The translations under genes and the position numbers were made by a program. Positions 44,960 through 54,984 of a stretch of DNA of 64,000 nucleotides are shown piece after piece. Source of the DNA: Capra hircus (Eukaryota > Chordata > Mammalia > Artiodactyla > Bovidae). The DNA lies in contig NC_030811.1 in assembly GCF_001704415.2 (NCBI RefSeq), forward strand, positions 6,672,722-6,736,721, read 5' to 3'. The notes under the pieces are model-generated. The model was not told the DNA's origin and searched no databases. It saw only the letters and a program-made list of their open reading frames with translations. Each line of letters opens with the position of its first letter. Within the stretch, counting starts at the first letter, position 1.

Positions 44960-46560
44960 GAAAGCCCTTGGAATGATCCCAAAGGCCTTGCACGATCAAT
45001 TTCTCTCTCAAAAAGCTTTAATCATACTGGCCTCCTCAGTGTCCCCTGAGTCCTCTAAGCTCTCCCCAACTCCTAGATCTTTGAGGAGCACTTGCCCCTC
45101 CCCAGAGCACTCCCACCCCCACCCAATGGCCAACTGGTTTCTGCTCAGTGCTGAGGCGTCAGTGTTTTGTTATTTCTCCAGAGGGGTCTCTCCACCCACA
45201 TTATCAACCAACAAGACAGGTTTTGTTCTAACTACACCCAAGAGTTTCTATAGAATACATACCACGATAGGAAGTGGTTTGATTTTTTTTTACTGTCTCC
45301 TTGTAGACTGCTAGCTTTGTGATGGTGAACCGTCTGTGTCTTGCATACCCCCTTGTTCCTGAGGAAAAAAGCACAGTATTGGACAAAGCATGGATCTCAA
45401 AAAATGTTTGTTTAATAAATTAATTGATTAAAAATACCCCACTGTTTCTTGCCTCCTCTGTGACTGAGCTTTATATCTTGCTTGCATCTGACTGTGAAAA
45501 AACTTATCTTTTCTTTATTAAAAACACATTGCTCTTGAAAAATGGCATTACATTTTAGATGTTTTATTTTCTCACTACATTCTAAGGTTGGGCAATGGAG
45601 AAAGCCATGTGAAGAATTCTTAGCACAGCAGATTTTAACTAGAACAGGCTGAAAATGCTATTTGCTAAAGATAGAGTCATCTGGTAGAAATGCATCAAAT
45701 ACAAATGTGAAACACTTTCTTTTGAAAGTTGATTAGGAATAAGAGTAGGAAACAGCTTCTTATAAACTGGGAGGTGAAATCACAGAATTTTAAAGAATAA
45801 GCTTTGTTCATAAAGCTGATGTTGGTTGTGGACATTAGGAGAAGGAGTAAGATACCAGAAATAGGAACACACAAGGTTTGGGTTATTTCTTAAAGTCTGC
45901 TGTCCTAGTTCAGATACTAAACCAGAGGACTGACCTTGTCTACACACTGACACTGGATGGCTGAATTCTCCTCCTACTGTTTAAGGAACAGGCATCAGTT
46001 GGTCCCCTGCTCCTCCTGAATGGTAGACAGTAATATGGGTTGGCGTCTCCCTCCTCCTGTCTTCTAAAAGCTTCTCTTCCCCAACTAGAGGTGAGGCCCA
46101 GGAAGATGCTGTCCCTGAGGAGGCGGGTCCAAAGGGGCAGCTCTGAGCAGAGTTAACTGGGTAACAGACTCACTGGTCCTGCTCTGTGTGCTGATTTTGC
46201 AACAGGGGAAGTGCTGAGCTGTGCCTCTTATATCTCTTTGAGCTCTTCTCACCACCAGCTTCCCACAGAATAAATTCTGTCTGCTTGGTCAATGCTAATC
46301 CTGAAATCTTCAAGTTTTCTTATAAATTCTATGAATGGTGAGAGGAATCATTTGTTTGCACAAGAATCCTCTGAGCCATCACCATGGAAAGAGGCATCAA
46401 TTTGTAGGGCTCAGCCTTCAAAACAGATTACAGCCTAAAACAGCAAAGAGAAACCCAATGAGAAATATATTCTGAGAGCAAGTTTGCAAGGAGGTTTAAG
46501 ACATAGATCCAGGGGAGGAGTCCCCGTCCATCAGATCACACAATTCCCTCCCTCCCTCTC
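44960..46560. other. GIMAP4 5' intron, no gene seen
   Basis: A poly-T run lies at about 44929-44943. Otherwise this is unassigned sequence between the presumed non-coding exon and the first coding exon. Confidence 0.4.
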
Positions 46561-46588
46561 ACCCCCACAAACACACCTCTTCCCTTAC

Positions 46589-46720
46589 CTAGAAAATCTG
46601 GGGCCTGCTCCCTTCTCTTACTTTGAAGACAAGGCTGAACCAGGAGGTGATGCAAAGCTATTAAAAGGAGGAGGCAGGAGGAGACAGGAAGTGAGGGCGG
46701 AGCCATCCAAACTCTCGCAA
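46589..46720 (-). promoter_or_regulatory. Candidate GIMAP4 promoter and non-coding first exon
   Basis: Read on the minus strand: an ETS-type CACTTCCTG (near 46690), then a TATA-like TCCTTTTAATAGC (46655-46667), then about 70 bases ending in TTTTCTAG and a strong donor GTAAGG (46588 downward). Spacing suits a TATA, start site and short untranslated exon that could splice to 43969. Splicing and start site are inferred, with no transcript evidence. Confidence 0.45.
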
Positions 46721-47370
46721 AAGACCTGCTGCCCCTGTGATCATCTAGGAGAGTTAGAACTCTTTGCAAAGATGAATCTGTTTTGTGTGGTTCCGTAAGG
46801 TTGCCCTGAGCCACATGGGTTATTGAGCTCATGAAATGTAAGAAGTGTAATTGAAGAACTGAATTTTACTTTTTATTCCAAATTGTTTAATTGAAAGTTA
46901 CAGTTGAATGGCCACACCTGCCTAGTCACTACCATATTAGGCCATGCAGAGAGTAGTACAAAAGGGAGGGAAACAAGATTGGTCATGCTGTGAAAGTTGA
47001 GAAAAAACTACTGGGTCAAAATCAGAGTGCTGACGCTCAGAGTCTGGCCAAGATGGCAGGGCAGGAAGACCCTGAGCGCAACTCCTCCTATGGGCACCCC
47101 AGAATTATAAGCATCTAGAAAATAACTATGATCTAAGTACTAGTAGAAAAGATTTACCACAGCTAAAGGTAAAAAGAAGGAACCACAACAAGACAGATAG
47201 GAGGGAGTAAGGTCAAGACCCACATCCCTAGGTAGGTGACTTGCAAATGGGAAGATAATCAGAACAACAGAGGTTTTCCCCAAGGAGCAAGGGATTGGGC
47301 CCCACTTCTGGCTCCCCAGAGAGGGGGGGTCCTGTAGAAGAAAGGTGAGCCACCAAAATATCTGACTTCG

Positions 47371-47577
47371 TTATGTCATTGTTAAGTTGTGTCTGGCTCT
47401 TTGTGACCCCATGGACTGTAGTCCGCCAGGCTCCTCTGTCCATGGGATTCTCTAGGCAAGAATCCTGGAGTGGGTAACCATTCCCTGCTCTGGGGGACCT
47501 TCCTGACCCAGGGATCGAATGCACATGTTCTGCATTGTGGGCAGATTCTTTACAACTGAGCCACCTGAGAAGCCCCA
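47371..47577 (-). repeat. Bov-tA SINE, antisense
   Basis: GTTGTGTCTGGCTCTTTGTGACC ... TTTACAACTGAGCCACCTGAGAAGCC. Complete, inserted in L1 sequence. Confidence 0.9.
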
Positions 47578-48119
47578 AAACATGCAACTTTGAAGGCTAC
47601 AGGGCTTACACATGGGAGAGCGAGAAGGCATGGAAAGCAGAGAGCCCACTCTCAAAGGGCATGGACAAAATCTCTCATGCTCTGAGACTCAGTGCAGAAG
47701 CAGTGATATGACAGGAGCCTGAGGGAGACCCACTTGCTGATCTTGGAGAGCCGCCCAGAGAGGCAAGAGGCAACTGTATATATATATATGTTCATGGATT
47801 GGAAGAATCAATATTGTGAAAATGTCTGTCATGATACTGTTCTATACTATCCAAAGTTATCTACAGACTCAATGCAATTTCTATCAAGTAACCAATGGCA
47901 TTTCTCACAGAATTAGAACACAAAATTTTACTATTTGTATGGGAACACAAATGACCCTGGATAGCTAAAACAATCTTGCCAATAAAATGAACAACATGGA
48001 AGAAGTGGACAAATTCTAGGAAAGGTACAATCTCCCAACAGTGAACCAGGAAAAAATCAAATATATGAATACACCAATAACCAGTTCTATAGTCTCCCTA
48101 TTGTGAAATCTAACCCAGT

Positions 48120-48305
48120 CTCCCACTTGACAGGTGGCGATACTGATAACAATCCACCTGCAATGCAGGAGACCCAGGTTGAGAAGATCCCCTGGAAAAG
48201 GAAATGGCTACCCACTACAGTATTCTGGCCTGGAGAATTCCATGGACTGTATAGTCCATGGGTTCACAAAGACTCGGATACAACCGAGGGACTTTCACTT
48301 TCACA
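48120..48305 (+). repeat. Bov-tA SINE, sense, head degraded
   Basis: CCACCTGCAATGCAGGAGACCCAGG ... GAATTCCATGGACTGTATAGTCC ... CAAAGACTCGG, within L1 ORF2 sequence. Confidence 0.85.
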
Positions 48306-48604
48306 ATAACTAATCATGAAACTGAATGTGTTATTCAGACCAAGAAACAAAGTCCAGGACCAGATGGCTTCACAAGTGAGTTCTACCAAACATTTATGAA
48401 AATGTTAACAGCTATCTTTCTCAAATGATTTAAAAAAATTGCAGAGGAAGAAATACTTCTGAACTCATACCTGAGGCCAGTATCACTCTGATATCAAAAT
48501 CAGAAAAGATAACACACAAAAAGAAAAGTATAGGCCAATATCACTGATGAACATATATGCAAACGTCCTCAACAAAATATTGACACACCGTGCTGGGCTT
48601 TCAC

Positions 48605-49030
48605 TCTAGAGTCACCTTCTGCATCTCTCAGATGGTGCCTGCAAGCCACTCCCCTACCCTGCCTGGCTGGGCCCTCCTCTTCCAGGGACCAGGCAATGGG
48701 TGGGCAAGGGGTCGATGGGTTAAAGGGACGCTGGCCTGGAGGTAGGCTGCCTCTGGCCACAGCACTTTATCCCCTCAGTCCCGCCATGGTGGAAGATGCT
48801 CCTTGAAGGCAGGTTGTGTGTGGGTGGCCCAGAATCAAGCGGTTGGGAAAAGTTTCTTGACCCAGAAATCACAGAGAGCTATTCCAAAGTAGAAGGAATT
48901 CACTCAAACTAGCTTGGCCTGAAGGTAGAAAGTGAGAAGAGAGTCCTGCACCAGTCGCATTGAGAAATGAAGAGCTCCTGTGTGAATTCGCCAATCTGAT
49001 TTCTTGCTCAGGGAGGCTGGAACATCTATC
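48605..49030. other. Unassigned flank upstream of the SLC26A2 copy
   Basis: GC-rich near 48620-48760, then a stretch leading into the SLC26A2-like start at 49038. Part could be the 5' untranslated region of the copied mRNA, but I cannot confirm this. Confidence 0.35.
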
Positions 49031-49894
49031 TCCAGAAATGTCTTTGAAAAATAAAAACCAAGATAACCTTTCATCTGAGGACTCTGTTAAAGGAAATAAC
49101 CAATGCAGGTCTCCATGTAGGATCCCCCTGGAGCATGAAGAGGAATCACATAACAACTTTCAGCAATTTGAGACCAATGATCATAGCAGACCTCATCCTA
49201 GGGCCCACATGGAGCCTTAAGAGAAACCAGATACTAACTTCAGGCAATTTGCCACAAAACCTACAGTTTCCAGTGCAATCCAACCAAACCCCAAAATATC
49301 ATTTTTGGTTTCCTTCCTGTTTTGCAGTGGCTCCCAAAATGCAATCTGGAGGAAAACATTTTAGGGGATGTGATGTCTGTCTTGATTGTGGGCATCTTGT
49401 TGGTGCCCCAGGCCACTGCTTATTCTCTCTCTCCTGGCCAGGAACATATCCATGGTCTACACAAATCTTTTGTTGGCTTCGTTTACTTCCTATTGGGGAC
49501 CTCCATCACATCTCTACGGGCATTTTGGAGTGTTGTGCCTTATGATCAGTCAGCTGTAGTTGGCTGAGAACTGTACAGAGCTGGCTATGACGCTGCCCAT
49601 GTTGCTCCTTCTTTGGGAGTGGTTTCAGATGGGAGCACATTATTAAGCCAGACATCAGGCAAGATATGTAACACAAGTAGCTATGACATTATAGTTGACA
49701 ATACGGTAACCTTTCAGGTTGGAGTGTATCAGGCAGCCATGGGCTCTATCAAGCGGGCTTTGTTTCAGTCTATCTCTCAGATGCCTTGCTGAGGGGATTT
49801 GTCACCTGTGCCTCCTTCACAGCTGATACATCTCAGGCCAAGTATCTCCCTGGACTCAGACTCCGTTGGAGTAATGGCGGGGATCATTCATTAC

Positions 49895-50125
49895 TGAAAG
49901 TGAAAGTGTCAGAAGCTCAGTCATGTCCGACTCTTTGTGACCCCATGGACTGTAGCCCACCAGGCTTCTCTGTCCATGAAACTTCTTCAGGCAAGAATAT
50001 TGGAGTGGGTTGCCATGCCCTCCTCCAGGGGATCTTCCTGACCCAGGGATACAGCCCATGTCTCTTAAGTCTCCTGCATTGGCAGGCGCATTCTTTACCA
50101 CTAGTGCCACCTGGAAAGCCAGATC
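49895..50125 (-). repeat. Bov-tA SINE, antisense, in the SLC26A2 pseudogene
   Basis: AAGCTCAGTCATGTCCGACTC ... TTTACCACTAGTGCCACCTGGAAAGCC. It marks the left edge of the missing middle of the pseudogene. Confidence 0.9.
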
Positions 50126-50169
50126 TCTGGAGAGCCCTATGTAAATTTAAGAATCTGCCCAAGATGTGG

Positions 50170-50312
50170 GGCTTTCCTGGAAGCTCAGCTGGTAAAGGAT
50201 CCGCCTGTGAGGCAGGAGACTCCTGTTCGATCCCTGGGTTGGAAGATCCCCTGGAGAAGGGAACGGCTACCCACTCCAGTATCCTGGCCTAGAGAATTCC
50301 GTGGACAATGTG
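50170..50312 (+). repeat. Partial Bov-tA SINE, sense, in the SLC26A2 pseudogene
   Basis: GGCTTTCCTGGAAGCTCAGCTGGTAAAGG ... CCAGTATCCTGGCCTAGAGAATTCCGTGGAC. The 3' third is absent. SLC26A2 text continues directly after it. Confidence 0.88.
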
Positions 50313-50627
50313 GAGAATTAGCTGAATGGATACAGTTATCTCATTTGGTACTGTGCTGTCCTCTGAACTGAGTACTGAAATAGGCCTGCTTATTGGGGTT
50401 GTTTTTTCTATGTTTTGGCTCATCCTCCATACTCAGAAGTAAAGAATTCATTGCTTGGCCCAACAAAAGAGCCTGAAATCTTTGAATCCATGTCTGCCTA
50501 CAAGACCTATCAGGCTAAGTCAGCCATCAAGGTTGTCCACTTTGAATCCGCTCTCTACTACATGAACAGAGAATATTTTAAATCTTCTTTATAAACTTCC
50601 CCGTCCCCCAATCCAGTCTTAGTAACT

Positions 50628-50778
50628 TCAGTTCAGTTCAGTCGCTCAGTCGCGTCCTACTCTTTGCAACCTCATGGACTGCAGCTCACCAGGCCTCCCT
50701 GTCCATCACCAAATCCCAGAGCTTGCTGAAACTCATGTCCGTTGAGCCGGTGATGCCATCCAATCATTTCATAGGCAG
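50628..50778 (-). repeat. BovB/Bov-A 3'-end fragment, antisense, in the SLC26A2 pseudogene
   Basis: CAGTTCAGTTCAGTCGCTCAGTC ... GAGCCGGTGATGCCATCC is the antisense BovB 3' end. It separates the last membrane region from the STAS domain of the pseudogene. Confidence 0.88.
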
Positions 50779-51437
50779 CTCAGAAGAAGGTAGCAAAGGA
50801 AAAGATCAAAAGGGAAATAGCCGCTCTCACTGGAATCCAGGATGAAGTTTCAGTGCGACTTTCCCATGATTCCTTAGAATTCCACACCATTGTGATTGAC
50901 GGCTGTGCAGCACAGCTTTTAGATCCAGCAGGGATCCACATGATGAAAGAAGTTCTCAGGGTTCATGAGGCCATTGGCATCCAGGTTCTGCTAGCTAAGT
51001 GCAATCCCTCTGTGAGGGACTCCCTGGCCCAGGGAGAGTGCTGGAGAAATGAAGAGGAAAATCTCTTTTACAGTGCATGTGAGGCATGACTTTTGTAGAA
51101 GACTCTCAAAATTTGAAAGATATGTATGTTCCTAATGGTCTGAGCTTTTCCAGTGATTGCGAGTAGATGGAAGGGAGGAGTACTGTCTAGCCAGTTGTTT
51201 AAAATTTCAGGTGTGCAGCATTTTGTACTGTGGACCTGGAAATTGTCACACCCCCCTGCTCCCCGGGAGATTTTGGCCTTTTGGCTGGACAGAACTGTTC
51301 CTTTGAAGCTGATGGCCATCGTCAGTACATAAATGCAGCAGAGCTTTTAGTTAAGCAGAATCAAATAGAAGAAACTACCGAGGTTTTCAGCTTTCTTGCA
51401 CATATGGAATTAAATGAGTATCTGTTGAATTGAACTG

Positions 51438-51786
51438 TAGTTCAGTTCAGTGGCTCAGTCGTGTCTGACTCTTTGCCACCCCATGAACTGCAGCATTCCA
51501 GCCTCCCTGTCTATCACCAACTCCCGGAGTTCACTCAAACTCTCGTCCATCAAGTCGGTGATGCCATCCAGCCATCTCATCCTCTGTCATCCCCTTTTCC
51601 TCCTGCCCCCAAATCCCTCCCAGCATCAGAGTCTTTTCCAATGAGTCAACTCTTCACATGACCAAAGTACTGGAGTTTTAGCTTTAGCATCATTCCTTCC
51701 ATAGAACATCTAGGACTGATCTCCTTTAGAATGGACTGGTTGGATCTCGTTGCAGTCCAAGGGACTCTTAAGAGTCTTCTCCAACT
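51438..51786 (-). mobile_element. BovB 3' end, antisense
   Basis: GTAGTTCAGTTCAGTGGCTCAGTCG ... TTAAGAGTCTTCTCCAAC gives about 350 bases of the BovB 3' end, just past the SLC26A2 pseudogene. Confidence 0.9.
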
Positions 51787-52023
51787 GTAGAGTAGCTCCC
51801 AAATTTAATGACCATCTTGTTTTAGGAGATAAGCATCTGGACTCTTCCTTCCTCGGGAGGTGAAGGGGTAGAGATGGCATTTACATGAGAAGTACTGGAG
51901 CCTGTCCCAGGGCTCCCTAGAGAGGGAGTAGAAAGGAAATAGGGAAAGAATATTGTGTCTGCTCCTGTAAGAGCAGGTCAAGAGGCTTCCTGAGTGCAGG
52001 TTAGTAATTAGGCAAGCTTGTGG

Positions 52024-52280
52024 GAGAAGGCAATGGCACTCTTGCCTGGAAAATCCCACGGACGGAGGAGCCTGGTGGACTGCAGTCTATGGGGTCGCTA
52101 ACAGTCGGATAAAACTGAGCGACTTCACTTTCACTTTTCACTTTCATCCATTGGTGAAGGAAATTGTAACCCACTCCAGTATTCTTGCCTGGAGAATCCC
52201 AGGGACAGGGGAGCCTGATGGGCTGCCATCTATGGGGTTGCACAGAGTCAGACGTGACTGAAACGACTTAGCAGTAGCAG
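52024..52280 (+). repeat. BOV-A2/ART2A SINE dimer, sense
   Basis: GGGAGAAGGCAATGGCACTC ... GTCGCTAACAGTCGG, the linker ACTTCACTTTCACTTTTCACTTTC, then the second monomer ending ACGACTTAGCAGTAGCAG. Confidence 0.92.
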
Positions 52281-52727
52281 TGGTCACTTTGGGCTTCCCT
52301 AGTCTTTGTCTTCCCTGCCCACCCCATCCCTCCTCCCCACCCCCAGATGGCACTCAGGTCTCTGAAAATTCCTTTCAGACAAAGTCTTACCAAGAGTCTA
52401 ATGGCTAAGCAGGTTTGCAAAATCCTACCAGCCAGCCCCACTTTATACAGAACACTCTTGATGATATATTTGATGCTTTTAGTCAGGCTTTTTGTTTAGG
52501 GTAAGTAGGTAAGAAAAGAACTCCTCAAAATCAGCCAGCACAATGAGAATCCTCCCTGTCTCTTCTGAGATCCCTACCTGTCCCTGTTTCTGAGGACTTC
52601 TTCCCATTAAGTGCCATGTGCTTCCCATGGAATCTGTCCTAAACTGCTCTATCTGATGAGCAGTGAGTAACGAGTTGGCCAGGCAAAAGGAAAAATGCTG
52701 GCTGGGTAATTTTGTGTAGCCTTTACT

Positions 52728-53025
52728 TTTTTTTTTGGCTGCACTTGGTCTTTGCTGCTGCACCTGGGCTTTTCTCTAGTTGCAGAGACTGGGGCTAATC
52801 TCCAGTTGCAGGGAGTGTGGGTTTCTCTTGCTGGGAAGCATGGGCTCTAGGGCATGTGGGCTTCAGTATTTGTGACACATGGGCTCTAGAGCACAAGCTT
52901 AGTACTTGTGGCACACAGGCTTAGTTGCTCTGCAGTATGTGAGATCCTCCCAGACTAGGGATGGAACCTGTGTCTCTTGCATTGGCAGGAGGATTCTTTA
53001 CCGCTGAGCCACCAGGGAAGCCCAT
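52728..53025 (-). repeat. CHR-type SINE, nearly complete, antisense
   Basis: TTTTTTTTTTGGCTGCACTTGG ... TTGGCAGGAGGATTCTTTACCGCTGAGCCACCAGGGAAGCCC, with the internal TAGTACTTGTGGCACAC repeats typical of the family. Confidence 0.85.
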
Positions 53026-53407
53026 AGGTAGCCTTTTAAATGAGCCTGAAGCAAATTGTTCAGGATAGATTGCAAAAAAGCATGATTGACAGCTTCCCTC
53101 AAGAATTTATTTATTTAGCAGTGAATTGTTTTTTCCTTCCCATGATATTTTAGCAGGGGTCAACTGGAAATTGACAGTCTTTTGCATATTGAGAAGCTGC
53201 TGGTCATCTTTATTTACTCTGCAAGAAAAATTTATTGTAACCAATGGAAAAGAATGCACATAAGTGATAGTCTGCTTCCCAAAGAACATCAATATTTAGT
53301 CTGTAGATGTTTTTAGTGAAAATAGAGTGAAAGCTTACTGCCATGCACCCTGTTGATGTACAAAGAATACTGATGACAGTGACAGCTTTTAACTCTGTGA
53401 AACAAGG

Positions 53408-53560
53408 TGAAAATGAAAGTCACTTAGTCATGTCCAACTTTTTGCGACGGGAATTCTCCAGGCAAGAACACACTGGTGTGAGTTGCCATGCCCTTCTCTA
53501 GGATGTTTTCCCAACCTAGGGATTGAACTCAAGTCTCCTGTATTGCAGGCTCTTTGGATC
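53408..53560 (-). repeat. Bov-tA SINE, antisense, partial
   Basis: GAAAGTCACTTAGTCATGTCCAAC ... CCTAGGGATTGAACTCAAGTCTCCTG, with an internal deletion. Confidence 0.85.
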
Positions 53561-53875
53561 ATCTAAACCTATTATGTAAGAGGATTTAGAAGCATCATGT
53601 TCATACAACCCAGATTCTGTGGGTGGATTATTTATGATAGCTGATCACAGGTTGTGGCATAGCAATATTTCCTTTTCAAAAGCAAGTACGTCCAACATTG
53701 AAAGCTTACAGTTCTGTATCTGGACTTTCATGGGTGAAGAAAATAAACAGATTTTCCAAAGATAGGACTAGGAGACTAGTTTATGCGAAAATGAATAGCA
53801 CATAATTTTAAACAAATGAGATAAAAATAGAAAAAATGCAACATCATTTTTAACCCACTCCTACATTCTAAAATG

Positions 53876-54312
53876 ACTACTAGTTTTTCCAGTAGTCATG
53901 TATGGATGTGAGAGTTGGACCATATAGAAGGCTGAGTGCCAAAGAACTGATGTTTTCGAACTGCGGTGTTACAGAAGACTCTTGAGAGTTCCTTGGACTG
54001 CAAGGAGATCAAACAAGTCAATCCTAAAGGAAATCAATTCTGAATAGTCATGAGAGGGACTGATACTGAGGCTGAAGTTCCAATACTTTGGCTACCTGAT
54101 GCAAAGAGCTATCTCACTGAGAAGACCCTGATGCTGGGAAAGATTGAAAGCAGGAGGAGAAGGGGAAGAGGATGAGATGGTTGAGGGTATCACCAACTCG
54201 ATGGACACGAGTTTGAGCAAGCTCCGGGAGTTGGTGATGGACAGGGAAGCCTGGCATGCTGCAGTCCATAGGGTTGCAAAGGGTCAGACAGCACTTAGTG
54301 ACTGAACAACAA
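53876..54312 (+). mobile_element. BovB 3' end, sense
   Basis: TTTTTCCAGTAGTCATGTATGGATGTGAGAG ... GTCAGACAGCACTTAGTGACTGAACAACAACAAC. 5'-truncated with frame breaks. Confidence 0.9.
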
Positions 54313-54774
54313 CAACATTCTAAAACGTTAAAGTATTTAGGAAAAGCAAAACTGGTGAGTAGAGCAGCTATTAGAGGGGGAGACTTAAAAATTGTTTTTA
54401 TATTTTGTTTTGGAGTATAGCTGATTAAGGAGTGGGACACTTTAAAAATATCTTTTTTGTTGGCTCCATAAATTGCAAGTGTTGCTTTTCTTTGTGGAAA
54501 GCTCTGCCCATCATGAAAAATGCCTTTTTGTTATTAAAACAAAGCATGAGCTAGATTTCTGTTTTGAGGTGATTGACATCATGATTACATGTCATAGGGT
54601 CCTGAGTGTTGACATCCTTTTAGAGCTTAAGTCTAGAAATTCAGAAATGTTAGCTGCTGTTTGTATTTGCTTTTTGTTCATAGTTTGTAGCCAATATTTG
54701 CTTTTTCTCTTCAGTCTTATGAATAGTAAAATTTTAAAAATTAGCAAACCAAATCAAATAATACATTAAAAGTG

Positions 54775-54984
54775 TCATATACCGGGATCAAGTGGAATTT
54801 ATCCTAGGGATATTAGGATTTTTCGATTTCTGCAAACCAATCAGTGTAATATACCATGTTAACAAATTGAAGAATAAAAAAAATCCAATTATCTCAATAG
54901 ATGTAGAGAAAGTTTTTGATAAAATTCAGCATCCATTTATAATTTAAAAATCTCCAGGAATTGGACATAAAGGGAACATCAGTA
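54775..54984 (+). mobile_element. L1 ORF2 fragment, sense
   Basis: ATCAAGTGGAATTTATCCTAGGG ... GAGAAAGTTTTTGATAAAATTCAGCATCC is ORF2 reverse-transcriptase-region text, ending where an antisense BovB begins. Confidence 0.8.

Larger units (their letters stand above)
47035..48600 (+). mobile_element. L1 mosaic (5'UTR-like and ORF2 pieces) with two SINEs
   Basis: Begins with an L1 5'UTR-like stretch (GTCTGGCCAAGATGGCAGGGCAGG). ORF2 sequence follows (AATGCAATTTCTATCAAGTAACC ... GGGAACACAAATGACCC). After another ORF2 block comes GACCAGATGGCTTCACAAGTGAGTTC. Block order does not follow a single L1 continuously, so deletions or several copies are involved. No open ORF2 remains. Confidence 0.7.
49038..51166 (+). 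pseudogene. SLC26A2: SLC26A2 (sulfate transporter) pseudogene, probably a retrocopy
   Basis: From ATG 49038 the text follows the sulfate/anion exchanger SLC26A2 in several frames: QFETNDHSRPHP (about 49165), WLPKCNLEENILGDVMSVLI (49327 on), AGYDAAHVAPSLGVVSDGST (about 49585), and ASFTADTSQAKYLPGL (about 49812). After a gap come FKNLPKMW (about 50145), the last membrane segments (about 50325-50440), SAYKTYQAKSAIKVVHFES (about 50490), and a STAS-domain block EFHTIVIDGCAAQLLDPAGI (about 50876-50935). Homology ends near TAG 51164-51166. Frameshifts and stops are numerous. The middle of the transmembrane domain (very roughly residues 285-540) is missing, and two SINEs and a BovB fragment interrupt the rest. 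No intron is seen across the preserved first third. No function as a transporter is possible. Confidence 0.9.
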
